38,260 bases of DNA from an uncultured Muribaculaceae bacterium (GTDB lineage: Bacteria > Bacteroidota > Bacteroidia > Bacteroidales > Muribaculaceae): assembly GCA_910585755.1 (NCBI GenBank), contig CAJUFH010000025.1, positions 1 through 38,260 on the forward strand, read 5' to 3'. Position 1 is the stretch's first letter, and every line of letters begins with the position of its first letter. The notes under the pieces are model-generated. The model was not told the origin of the DNA. It was given only the letters and a program-made list of their open reading frames with translations, and did no database searches. This document shows positions 23,768-31,814 of the stretch, piece by piece. The position numbers were made by a program, and so were the translations under genes.

Positions 23768-23870
23768 CTCTCCTCCTCCCTTCCCCGTCCGAGTAACCCT
23801 CCATCCCTGCGCAGCCTGTCGGGTGGAGCGACCTTTAGCGAGCGTCGCGTCTCCTGTCAGCCGCTCTCTC

Positions 23871-23914
23871 CGAACGGGTTCTGTTCCCGGTGTGAGGGGC
23901 CGCGGCCCCGAAGC
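23871..23914. repeat. Repeat family 3, copy 1
   Basis: A 44-base element that matches 38207-38250 at 42 of 44 positions. It contains the palindrome GGGGCCGCGGCCCC and a GGGTTCTGTTCC segment. It lies in the gap after galM. The remaining part of the gap (23768-23870) is pyrimidine-rich and then GC-rich, without a gene. Confidence 0.8.
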
Positions 23915-23971
23915 GAGCGTCGTGCCTCCCCTGCGTTTTTCAAAAAAGAAGCGATCCCTATAAATAAAGAA

Positions 23972-23997
23972 GCCTCCCGGCGAAATCGCCGGGAGGC
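23972..23997. terminator. Bidirectional terminator between galM and rplT
   Basis: A perfect 12-bp stem GCCTCCCGGCGA/TCGCCGGGAGGC with a two-base centre, flanked by T-rich sequence in both directions (TCTTGTTTG rightward, TTCTTTATTTA leftward). It is placed between convergent genes. Confidence 0.9.
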
Positions 23998-24021
23998 TCT
24001 TGTTTGTCAGGTCAGCAGACC

Positions 24022-24372
24022 TCAGGCGTTTTTCACCTTGTCGACAACCGCCTTGAAAGCGGCGGGGTTGTTGAGGGCGAGGTCGGCCAGGACCTTGCGG
24101 TTGATCTCGATACCAGCCTTGTGGATGAGGCCCATGAGCTTGGAGTACGAAAGGTCCTCCATGCGGGCGGCGGCGTTGATACGCTGGATCCACAGAGAGC
24201 GGAAGTTGCGCTTCTTATCCTTGCGGTCGCGGTAAGCGTAAGTCAGACCCTTTTCCCAAGTGTTCTTGGCAACGGTCCATACATTACGGCGGCAGCCAAA
24301 GTAGCCGCGGGTGAGTTTCAGGATTTTTTTACGACGAGCGCGTGAAGCGACGTGGTTGACTGATCTTGGCAT
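24022..24372 (-). CDS. rplT: 50S ribosomal protein L20
   Basis: A 116-residue protein of normal length that binds 23S rRNA early in large-subunit assembly. MPRSVNHVASRARRKKILKL, then GYFGCRRNVWTVAKNTWEKG and RNFRSLWIQRINAAAR are the L20 family signatures. It is last in the leftward thrS-infC-rpmI-rplT operon. The 145-base spacer before it holds a GTCGGA/TCCGAC hairpin (24399-24417). L20 autoregulates in other bacteria, but no known leader is recognised here. Confidence 0.97.
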   Translation of the reverse strand: MPRSVNHVASRARRKKILKLTRGYFGCRRNVWTVAKNTWEKGLTYAYRDRKDKKRNFRSLWIQRINAAARMEDLSYSKLMGLIHKAGIEINRKVLADLALNNPAAFKAVVDKVKNA

Positions 24373-24517
24373 TGTTGTTCGTTTTTTGAATGTCAGCGGT
24401 CGGAAACGGTGTCCGACTCTTTGTGCTGAGCCACTCGGTTAGAAAATCTTTTGTTGAACGGGTTTCGGAGAGGGAGGCGGTCAAGCCTGGGCTTGCTTTT
24501 TCAGAGCTGTTTCTCGC

Positions 24518-24715
24518 TTATTTCAGGCCGAGAAGGGCTTTCACGTTACCTGCGTCTACGCGGTTAACCGTGCCGAAGTGGGTCAGGTTACGTTTCTGCT
24601 TCTTGGTCTTCTTGGTGAGAATGTGGCTCTTGAAAGCGTGCTTTCTCTTGATCTTTCCTGTTCCGGTAAGGGCGAACCTCTTTTTGGCACCGGAATTAGT
24701 CTTAATCTTTGGCAT
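24518..24715 (-). CDS. rpmI: 50S ribosomal protein L35
   Basis: A 65-residue basic protein: MPKIKTNSGAKKRFALTGTG, then KIKRKHAFKSHILTKK, a typical L35. It lies between infC (112 bases upstream, containing a family 1 repeat fragment) and rplT. Confidence 0.97.
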   Translation of the reverse strand: MPKIKTNSGAKKRFALTGTGKIKRKHAFKSHILTKKTKKQKRNLTHFGTVNRVDAGNVKALLGLK

Positions 24716-24787
24716 TTTGTTTGTTAATATATTGATTATTAATGTCCGTGGCCGACTCGCGGCCGGGAATCTCTTTTTTCGTTATAT

Positions 24788-24823
24788 CCTTCAAGCGACG
24801 ACCCAGACGGGCCGTTATGACAC
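24788..24823 (+). repeat. Structured repeat family 1, truncated copy after infC
   Basis: 36 bases that match the last 36 bases of the umuC copy at 35 positions. They lie 4 bases from the infC stop (opposite strand). Only the 3' part is present, including the CCC/GGG hairpin; the outer helix partner and inner hairpin are missing. Confidence 0.75.
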
Positions 24824-24827
24824 GACC

Positions 24828-25634
24828 TCAGGCTTTCTTTTTCGGGGAAAGCATGATAATCATGCGCTTCCCTTCGAGCACCGGCATCTGCTCTACCTTG
24901 CCGTATTCCTCCAGGTCGGAGGCGAAACGGAGAAGCAGTACCTCCCCCTGTTCCTTGAACAGGATCGAGCGCCCTTTGAAGAACACGTAGGCTTTTACCT
25001 TCGAGCCTTCCTGGAGGAAGCTCTGGGCGTGCTTGAGCTTGAAGTTGTAGTCGTGGTCGTCGGTCTGCGGTCCGAAACGGATTTCCTTGACTACGACCTT
25101 CGTGGCTTTGGCTTTCTGCTCCTTCTGCCGCTTTTTCTGCTGGTAGAGGAACTTCGAGTAGTCGAGAATCTTGCACACAGGGGGCTGGGCGGTCGGGGAG
25201 ATTTCAATCAGGTCGAGCTCCAGCTCGTCGGCCATGCGCAGCGCCTCGGCTATCGGGTAGATGCCGTTCTCAACGTTGTCGCCGACGATGCGCACCTCTT
25301 TGGCGCGGATGCGGTCGTTGATGTTGTACGGCTCCTCCTTGCGGGGCATGCGCGGTCCCTGGACCATGCGGGGGCCTGCCGGACGGGGCCCGGAGAAACC
25401 TCCGGGACGCGGTCCCTGGAATCCTCCCGGGCGGGGTGCTCCTCCCGGGCGGGGACCCGAGAAGCCTCCGGGGCGCGACGAGCCTCCCGAGGGACGCTGT
25501 CCGGGAACGCCCTGCTGGCGCGGTGCTCCGCCGTTGTTATGGTGCTGGTAGGGAGCGCCGCTCCCCTGGGGGCGCTGGCCCCCCTGGTTGCCGGGGCGCT
25601 GTGCCCCCGACTGGTGCATGGGTTTGTTATCCAT
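24828..25634 (-). CDS. infC: Translation initiation factor IF-3 with long low-complexity N-terminus
   Basis: IF-3 binds the 30S subunit and checks start-codon pairing. The canonical protein starts at about residue 101 (EPYNINDRIRAKEVRIVGDN) and runs to KRMIIMLSPKK, with both IF-3 domains complete. Ahead of it are about 100 extra residues rich in Gly, Pro, Arg and Gln, with repeats such as RPGGFSGPRPGG. The frame is continuous and the ATG follows thrS by 18 bases, so the extension is part of the gene as read. A shorter start at an internal Met (about 90 or 96) cannot be excluded. The usual family length is about 170-200 residues. Confidence 0.95.
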   Translation of the reverse strand: MDNKPMHQSGAQRPGNQGGQRPQGSGAPYQHHNNGGAPRQQGVPGQRPSGGSSRPGGFSGPRPGGAPRPGGFQGPRPGGFSGPRPAGPRMVQGPRMPRKEEPYNINDRIRAKEVRIVGDNVENGIYPIAEALRMADELELDLIEISPTAQPPVCKILDYSKFLYQQKKRQKEQKAKATKVVVKEIRFGPQTDDHDYNFKLKHAQSFLQEGSKVKAYVFFKGRSILFKEQGEVLLLRFASDLEEYGKVEQMPVLEGKRMIIMLSPKKKA

Positions 25635-25652
25635 TAAATAGGTTAGTGGTTT

Positions 25653-27584
25653 TTATTTAAGCTCGGCCACCAGGCGGGCTATTTCGTCTGCAAAGGTAGC
25701 GATTTTCATCGTACCTTTGTCGCCTTCGCCCTGTTTTCTTACTGAAACTTCGCCGTTTTCAGCCTCTTTTTCTCCTACGACGAGCATGTAGGGCACGCGG
25801 CGCAGCTCGTTGTCGCGGATTTTGCGGCCGATTTTCTCGTTGCGGTCGTCGACGCTGACGCGCACGTCGGCCTCTTCGAGCTGACGCTGTACCTCGCGGG
25901 CGTAGTCGTTGAACTTCTCCGAAATCGGGAGGATGATGGCCTGTTCGGGGGAGAGCCAGAGGGGGAACTTGCCGGCGGTGTGCTCCAGCAGCACGGCGAC
26001 GAAGCGCTCCAGCGAGCCGAACGGCGCGCGGTGGATCATAACCGGACGGTGCTTCTGGTTGTCAGCCCCGGTGTATTCGAGCTGGAAGCGCTCGGGCAGG
26101 TTGTAGTCCACCTGGATGGTTCCGAGCTGCCAGCGGCGCCCGATGGCGTCCTTTACCATGAAGTCGAGTTTCGGGCCGTAGAATGCGGCCTCGCCGAGTT
26201 CCTTGCGGGCTTTGAGTCCCTTTTCCTCGCACGCCTCGATGATGGCGGTTTCTGCCAGGTGCCAGTTCTCGTCCGAACCGATGTATTTCTCTTTGTTCTT
26301 CGGGTCGCGGAGCGAGATCTGCGCCTCGAAGTTGTTGAAGTCGAGTGCCTTGAAGATGTAGAAGATGATGTCCATCACCTTGAGGAACTCGTCCTTGATT
26401 TGCTCGGGAGCGCAGAAGATGTGCGCGTCGTCCTGCGTGAAGCCGCGTACGCGGGTCAGGCCGTGGAGCTCGCCGGTCTGCTCGTAGCGGTAGACGGTGC
26501 CGAACTCCGCCAGGCGGAGCGGCAGCTCGCGGTACGAGCGGGGCGACGACTTGAATATCTCGCAGTGGTGGGGGCAGTTCATCGGCTTGAGCATGTACTC
26601 TTCCCCTTCCTGCGGGGTGTGGATCGGCTGGAACGAGTCCTTGCCGTATTTCGCGTAGTGGCCCGAGGTAACGTAGAGAAGCTTGTTGCCGATATGCGGG
26701 GTGATTACCTGGAGGTAACCGTATTTCTTCTGGATTTTGCGGAGGAACTGCTCCAGGCGGTCGCGCAGGGCGGCGCCTTTCGGGAGCCAGAGGGGAAGGC
26801 CGGCGCCGACGTTGGTCGAGAACGCGAACAGCTCCATCTCCTTGCCGAGCTTGCGGTGGTCGCGCTTCTTCGCTTCCTCGAGAAGCTGCAGGTACTCATC
26901 GAGCATCTTCTTCTTGGGGAAGGTGACGCCGTAGACGCGCACGAGCTGGTTGCGCTTCTCGTCGCCGCGCCAGTAGGCTCCGGCGAGGCTCATCACCTTG
27001 CATGCCTTGATGACGCCCGTCGAGGGGATATGCGGGCCGCGGCAGAGGTCTGTGAAGTTCCCCTGGGTGTAGGTGGTGATATGGCCGTCCTCAAGCTCCG
27101 AGATAAGCTCGCACTTGTATTCCTCGTTCTTGTCGCCGAAGAATTTCAGCGCGTCGGCCTTGGAGATGTCCTTGCGGACAATCTGTTCGTCGCGGCGGGC
27201 GAGCTCGAGCATCTTGGCCTCTATCGCGGGGAAGTCAGATGCCGTGATGCTGTGGCCGTTGGGGTCGATGTCGTAATAGAAGCCGTTCTCCACGGCGGGA
27301 CCGATGCCGAACTTGACTCCGGGGAAAAGCTCCTGCAGGGCTTCGGCCAGCAGGTGGGCCGAGCTGTGCCAGAAGGCGTGCTTCCCTTCCGGGTCGTCCC
27401 ATTTGAAAAGCTTGATTGACGCGTCTTCGCCGATGGGGCGTGTCAGATCCCACTCCTGGTCGTTGACAGAAGCGGCGAGCACGTCGCGGGCGAGCTGCGG
27501 GGATAGCGACTTAGCGATTTCGAGGGGCGTGACGCCTGCCTCGTACTGTTTCACCGACGCATCGGGAAATGTGATGTTAATCAT
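25653..27584 (-). CDS. thrS: Threonyl-tRNA synthetase
   Basis: A class II synthetase of 643 residues that charges tRNA-Thr. Domains in order: TGS (1-62), editing/tRNA_SAD (about 63-240; HSSAHLLAEALQELFP and the downstream CRGPH motif), the catalytic core (about 260-540), and an anticodon-binding domain (about 545-640). Zinc ligands are the Cys in MNCPHH, the His in QDDAHIF or nearby, and the His in MIHRAPFGSLERF. Length is normal. It heads the thrS-infC-rpmI-rplT operon. A 7-bp hairpin (TTGCCGC/GCGGCAA, 27611-27631) lies in its leader. Confidence 0.97.
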   Translation of the reverse strand: MINITFPDASVKQYEAGVTPLEIAKSLSPQLARDVLAASVNDQEWDLTRPIGEDASIKLFKWDDPEGKHAFWHSSAHLLAEALQELFPGVKFGIGPAVENGFYYDIDPNGHSITASDFPAIEAKMLELARRDEQIVRKDISKADALKFFGDKNEEYKCELISELEDGHITTYTQGNFTDLCRGPHIPSTGVIKACKVMSLAGAYWRGDEKRNQLVRVYGVTFPKKKMLDEYLQLLEEAKKRDHRKLGKEMELFAFSTNVGAGLPLWLPKGAALRDRLEQFLRKIQKKYGYLQVITPHIGNKLLYVTSGHYAKYGKDSFQPIHTPQEGEEYMLKPMNCPHHCEIFKSSPRSYRELPLRLAEFGTVYRYEQTGELHGLTRVRGFTQDDAHIFCAPEQIKDEFLKVMDIIFYIFKALDFNNFEAQISLRDPKNKEKYIGSDENWHLAETAIIEACEEKGLKARKELGEAAFYGPKLDFMVKDAIGRRWQLGTIQVDYNLPERFQLEYTGADNQKHRPVMIHRAPFGSLERFVAVLLEHTAGKFPLWLSPEQAIILPISEKFNDYAREVQRQLEEADVRVSVDDRNEKIGRKIRDNELRRVPYMLVVGEKEAENGEVSVRKQGEGDKGTMKIATFADEIARLVAELK

Positions 27585-27683
27585 TGCTCAAAGTTTTGTT
27601 TATCAAGACATTGCCGCCAACAACGCGGCAACCAAACACACTTTATCCGACCTTTGCCCGCCTCAGGCGCGCAAAAATCGCCA

Positions 27684-27715
27684 CAAAGATACGAAATCGC
27701 CGCGAGATTAGCAAA
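27684..27715 (-). promoter_or_regulatory. thrS: thrS operon promoter
   Basis: On the minus strand TTTG (27715-27712), a 20-base spacer, then TATCTTTG (27691-27684). This full match puts the start near 27678 and gives a leader of about 93 bases. Confidence 0.75.
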
Positions 27716-27761
27716 ATATTCACCGATTTAGTGTAATTTCGCGTTAACTTTTCAAACGCTT

Positions 27762-29354
27762 ATGATACAAAAGCTTGCGCCATACCCGAAGTTTGCTCTC
27801 CCCCTCACTCTCGCGGCGATTGCCCTCTCGTTTTTCTTCCTGGCGTTATGGACCCCGCTGATGCAGGACGACCTGGTTTTCATGGCCCAGGCGGCCGAAC
27901 TCTCTCGGATTGACGACCCCTCCGCTGTCCCCGGCTTCTCGTTTGACGCGTGGCTCGGCCATATAAAGCTTATGTATTTGGAAAACAACGGCCGTCTGGC
28001 AAACATTCTTGCCCCCCTAGGGGCGTGGCTCCTGCCGCAATGGCTTCGGGCGCTCCTGACCGGCCTTTGCGCCGCCTGGATTTTTTATATGGTGGCGGCG
28101 ATAGCGTCCGATGGCCGTCCGCGGTGGAGGGGTGTGCTGGTTCTTTGGGCCTTGTCGCTTGTCGCGTGGCCCTGGCGCGACCGCCTGATGTTCTGGGACT
28201 ACGCGCTTAACTATTCCTTCGCGAGCGCGCTCCTGCTCCCGTTTCTGTATCTTTTCTGTAAGAAGCGCTTGTCTGACGGCTGGGTCGCTGTCGGTGCTCT
28301 TTGCGGCTTTTTCGGCGCGTGGATGCATGATGGTAGCGCCGTCTGTATGGCGGCCGCGGTATTTTTCCTCGCCCTCATGCGCCGTTTCCGCCTCTCCCGC
28401 GGCCAGTGGGTCATGGCTGTCGCGCTGCTGCTCGGTTCGGTCGCCGTCCTCGCTTCCCCCGGAGAGTGGCAGCGCGCTTCCGGCGAGGTCGGCAGCGTTT
28501 CCTTGCTTCGCAACCTGTTGGTTTCCCTGCGTATAGAGCCCCTTGTGTGGATTCTGTTTCTTTTCCTGGGCTATCTCGCCGTTTTCCGTCGGGGCCTGTT
28601 GCGGAGGTTTCTCGGAGAAGAACTGCTCGCAGGTGCGGCGCTGATGGCGTTGTTCTCGTTCCTGATGAGCGTCGTGCTCGACCCTTCGGGGCGTTACGGA
28701 TGGCAGGCGGAGGTGTTTGTCTCCGCCGCGCTGTTAGGCTTGTGGAATCTGGGCGGACTTAGGCTTTCCCCCTCTTTGAAAACGGCCTTGGCGGCGGTCT
28801 CGGCGCTCTTCGCGGGGGTAGTGATGGTGAGCGCGGTTCTTTTCCAGCACCGCCTTTGGGTGGAAAACGGCGAGATTCTCGCAGAAGCTGAATCCTCCCC
28901 GACCGGCACGGTGTTCCGCGACGTGCTTTCCAAGGCGGATGAGCCGTTAACTGCGCTCCGCCTCCCTGCGACCGAGGTATGGGCCAATTCGTTCCAGATG
29001 GCGTGCGCCAACGCTCTCCGTTCCCCGCGGGGGCGCATGGTCGCTGTCGTACCCGAACGCTTCCGCGATTTCTCCGTTGATTCCCTCAGTATGCTCGAAG
29101 GGGATGCCGGGGTAGGGGTGTACGGGGGGTATCTTGTCGGAACCGACACTGTCGCCCCCTTCGATGAGCCGGGCTTCCTTTGCGGTGCGCAACGCACGGC
29201 TGTGCGTACGCTCCTGCTGACAGATTCGGCGGGCGTGTCTACTCCTGTGACATTCTGGCTTTACAAGTTCCGCGTGCCTCGTCCCGGGGGCAGGGCGGTA
29301 GTGCTGTGGGGCCCGGTTAAAGATGGTGTGCGCGGCGCCTCGCTGCCGCGATAG
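27762..29354 (+). CDS. Polytopic membrane protein, DUF6056-like
   Basis: A 530-residue protein with about ten or more membrane helices in the first 380 residues (for example LPLTLAAIALSFFFLALWTP and LWALSLVAWP) and a C-terminal extracytoplasmic part from about 385. WTPLMQDDLVF near the first helix and LENNGRLAN in the first large loop resemble the DUF6056/GT-C-like group, whose members have an acidic pair in the first periplasmic loop. A role in transferring or flipping a glycan is a guess from that resemblance. Its 3' end overlaps the convergent glycosyltransferase gene by 38 bases. It is divergent from thrS; a weak -7 box TAATTTCG lies near 27733. Confidence 0.7.
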   Translation: MIQKLAPYPKFALPLTLAAIALSFFFLALWTPLMQDDLVFMAQAAELSRIDDPSAVPGFSFDAWLGHIKLMYLENNGRLANILAPLGAWLLPQWLRALLTGLCAAWIFYMVAAIASDGRPRWRGVLVLWALSLVAWPWRDRLMFWDYALNYSFASALLLPFLYLFCKKRLSDGWVAVGALCGFFGAWMHDGSAVCMAAAVFFLALMRRFRLSRGQWVMAVALLLGSVAVLASPGEWQRASGEVGSVSLLRNLLVSLRIEPLVWILFLFLGYLAVFRRGLLRRFLGEELLAGAALMALFSFLMSVVLDPSGRYGWQAEVFVSAALLGLWNLGGLRLSPSLKTALAAVSALFAGVVMVSAVLFQHRLWVENGEILAEAESSPTGTVFRDVLSKADEPLTALRLPATEVWANSFQMACANALRSPRGRMVAVVPERFRDFSVDSLSMLEGDAGVGVYGGYLVGTDTVAPFDEPGFLCGAQRTAVRTLLLTDSAGVSTPVTFWLYKFRVPRPGGRAVVLWGPVKDGVRGASLPR

Positions 29355-30330
29355 GGGCGCGCAGCAGGCCGATTCTCTGCAACTTCATCAGTATCCGCTC
29401 CTTGACTGGCACGTCAAGCCCCTCTTCGGAGCAGAAGGAAAGCAGCTTGTCGCGGCGTGCGTGGTAATTCTCGATAAAGGAGATTCCGAAAAGGTAGGAT
29501 GTCATCCCGTCGATTCCTTTTTGAAAAACCTCCCGCGGGATGCCGAGGGCTTCCGCGATCCGCAGCCGCAGTCTGAGGGTTGCGAGCGTGAAGTCGAAAC
29601 TCTTGGCAAGGTCTTTCGAGCCGCTGACGGTGTCGCCCCCCGTGCGGTAGTCGAGCGTGCTGTCGGGGATGAAGGCCACGCTCCCCTTGGCGGCGAGAGC
29701 GCACATCAGTTGCAGGTCTTCGCAAGGTAGCCAGTCCGTCTGAAACAGCTCAGGGTATCGTTCATATGCCTCCTGGCCGTCGGCTCGGCGGTACATAGCC
29801 GTGCAGGAGTGGACAAGGGGCTTTCCTTGGCGGGCGAGCAGTTCCCCGACGAGCTTTCCCGCCGGAACAATCCCCTTCAGTGCGGCGTCTGCGGCGGCAT
29901 CGGGGTTCCCCGGTGTGCGCTTGCCGGTTGTCGCGTCGAGCCAGTGCCAGTCGGTGTGTACCAGGGTCACTTCCGGGTGTCGGTCGAGCAGTTCGGCCTC
30001 CTTGAAGAGCTTCAGCGGGTCGGTCCAGCGGTCGTCTCCCGCGCAGTCGGCGATATACTCCCCGCGGCAGAGTTTCAACGTGTCGTAGTAATGCCTTACC
30101 AGGCCGAGGTTGGCCGGGGTCTGGCGGAACCTGATTTTGTCGGGATAGAAGTCGGCGTAGTCGCGGCAGATTCGCGCCGTGCTGTCGTAGGAGCAGTCGT
30201 CCGAGACAACAATCTCGTACGGAAACGGCGTCTCCTGAGCGAGTATCGAGTCCAGCGCCTCCCCTATGGTGTCTTCCTGGTTGTACGTCAGTACGATAAC
30301 CGATACTTTCGGCGTTTTCTTTTCTTCCAT
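29317..30330 (-). CDS. Family 2 glycosyltransferase
   Basis: A 337-residue GT-A fold glycosyltransferase. The N-terminal nucleotide-sugar domain shows VSVIVLTYNQEDTIGEALDS, the first acidic motif VVSDDCSYDS (41-50) and the DxD-like GDD (98-100) in IADCAGDDRW. No membrane helix is seen. It begins 3 bases after the rodA stop and is probably last in the mre-rod operon. The donor and acceptor are unknown. Because it is last in an elongasome operon it may act on a cell-envelope glycan, but this is inferred from place only. Confidence 0.9.
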   Translation of the reverse strand: MEEKKTPKVSVIVLTYNQEDTIGEALDSILAQETPFPYEIVVSDDCSYDSTARICRDYADFYPDKIRFRQTPANLGLVRHYYDTLKLCRGEYIADCAGDDRWTDPLKLFKEAELLDRHPEVTLVHTDWHWLDATTGKRTPGNPDAAADAALKGIVPAGKLVGELLARQGKPLVHSCTAMYRRADGQEAYERYPELFQTDWLPCEDLQLMCALAAKGSVAFIPDSTLDYRTGGDTVSGSKDLAKSFDFTLATLRLRLRIAEALGIPREVFQKGIDGMTSYLFGISFIENYHARRDKLLSFCSEEGLDVPVKERILMKLQRIGLLRAPIAAARRRAHHL

Positions 30331-30333
30331 GGA

Positions 30334-31809
30334 TTATTGGGTAAGGCGCGAACGGCGCGATGCGTCGATACGCAGAAGGATGAACAGCAGGATTGTGAAG
30401 CCCCAAAGCGACGACCCTCCGTAGCTGAAAAACGGCAGCGGGATGCCGATTACAGGGCATAGTCCGATCACCATCCCGATATTGATACAGAAATGGAATA
30501 TCAGATACGAGGCCACGCAGTAAGCGTAGATGCGCCCGAAGGTCGTTGGCTGTCGTTCGGCTATGGATATTACTCTCAGAATCAGTATCAGGAACAGGAG
30601 GATGACCCCGGCGGTCCCGACGAACCCTTCCTCTTCCCCAATCGTGCAGAAGATGAAGTCGGTATGCTGCTCGGGCACATATTTCAGTTTGGTCTGTGTC
30701 CCCTTGAGGAACCCTTTGCCGGTGATTCCCCCGGAGCCGATGGCTATTTTCGACTGGTTGACGTTGTAGCCGTCGCCGCGGGGATCGTCGATTACCCCGA
30801 AGGCAACCAGGATGCGCTTCTGCTGGTGGGGCATCATATGGTCGAACACCATGTTGACCGAGAACAGGAACCCGACCGAGAGGCAGACCGTCAGCAGCGT
30901 TATGATGATTTTCCGCGACTGCGACCGCAGCATCTCGAAAAGGCAGTAGCCGACCGCCGCGCCGATTACCGTCAGAAAATACGCGTAGCCGTTAAGACCC
31001 CAGCCCCATATCGACAGAATCCCCTCGACAACCGCCGTCCCGACAAACCAGAGCAGCACGTTTCTCGCGACAATAATCCGCTTGACGTAGAACGCCAGCA
31101 TCGCTACCATGATCAGCATCAGCATCACGAAAACCCAGAACTGCCCCGACGGGATGCCGAGTATGAGGCTCTCCGTGAATTTCAGCGACACGATGAAGAT
31201 AACGACCGCCAAGAGCGCAGCACCGAGCACAAGCCCGCTCATCCCCTCGCGGTAGAGCACGAAGAAGAGCGACAGGTAGACCAGTGCCGAACCAGTCTCC
31301 TTCTGCGCCAGAATCAGTAGCACCGGCACGAAGATTATCGCCAGTGCCTTGACGTAGTTCATTGGCTGAGCGTTGAGATGGAAGCTGTAGGAGCTGAAAA
31401 GTTTGGCGAGAGCCAGCGCCGTCGCGAACTTGCCGAACTCCGCAGGCTGAAGGCTCATCGGGCCCAGCACGAGCCACGACCGCGACCCTTTGATGTCAGG
31501 CGCTATGAATATCGTGACGAGCAGCAACAGCAGGACGGCGAAATAAATCGGGTAGGCGTAGGTCTCGAACATACGCGAGTCGATCGTCAGCAACGCCCCT
31601 CCCAGGAGCGCCGCCAGGCCGATCCAGCGCAGTTGCTTGCCGGAAAACTCGCTGAAAGAGAATATGCTGGCATTGTCGAAATCGTAGCTCGCGGCGTAGA
31701 TGCTCACCACCCCGGCGAATACCAGGATGAAATAAAGCGCGACCGTGAGCCAGTCTATGTGGCGCAGCAGCGACTCGTTGCTGTTGTTGGAGCGGTAGGT
31801 GGTTCTCAT
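30334..31809 (-). CDS. rodA: RodA, SEDS-family peptidoglycan glycosyltransferase
   Basis: Polymerises glycan strands during cell elongation with PBP2 and MreB. The 491-residue polytopic protein carries SEDS motifs: GSRSWLVLGPMSLQPAEFGK, then LILAQKETGSALVYLSLF, and near the end PVIGIPLPFFSYGGSSLWGF. It is longer than the E. coli protein (about 370) because of extra membrane segments around residues 180-300, a feature of Bacteroidetes RodA. It starts 5 bases after the PBP2 stop. Confidence 0.96.
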   Translation of the reverse strand: MRTTYRSNNSNESLLRHIDWLTVALYFILVFAGVVSIYAASYDFDNASIFSFSEFSGKQLRWIGLAALLGGALLTIDSRMFETYAYPIYFAVLLLLLVTIFIAPDIKGSRSWLVLGPMSLQPAEFGKFATALALAKLFSSYSFHLNAQPMNYVKALAIIFVPVLLILAQKETGSALVYLSLFFVLYREGMSGLVLGAALLAVVIFIVSLKFTESLILGIPSGQFWVFVMLMLIMVAMLAFYVKRIIVARNVLLWFVGTAVVEGILSIWGWGLNGYAYFLTVIGAAVGYCLFEMLRSQSRKIIITLLTVCLSVGFLFSVNMVFDHMMPHQQKRILVAFGVIDDPRGDGYNVNQSKIAIGSGGITGKGFLKGTQTKLKYVPEQHTDFIFCTIGEEEGFVGTAGVILLFLILILRVISIAERQPTTFGRIYAYCVASYLIFHFCINIGMVIGLCPVIGIPLPFFSYGGSSLWGFTILLFILLRIDASRRSRLTQ

Positions 31810-31814
31810 CGCTG

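Noticed and set aside
25980..27419. Long rightward open frame opposite thrS
   Set aside because: thrS is a certain gene; the antisense frame is a by-product of its GC-rich codon use and matches no family.
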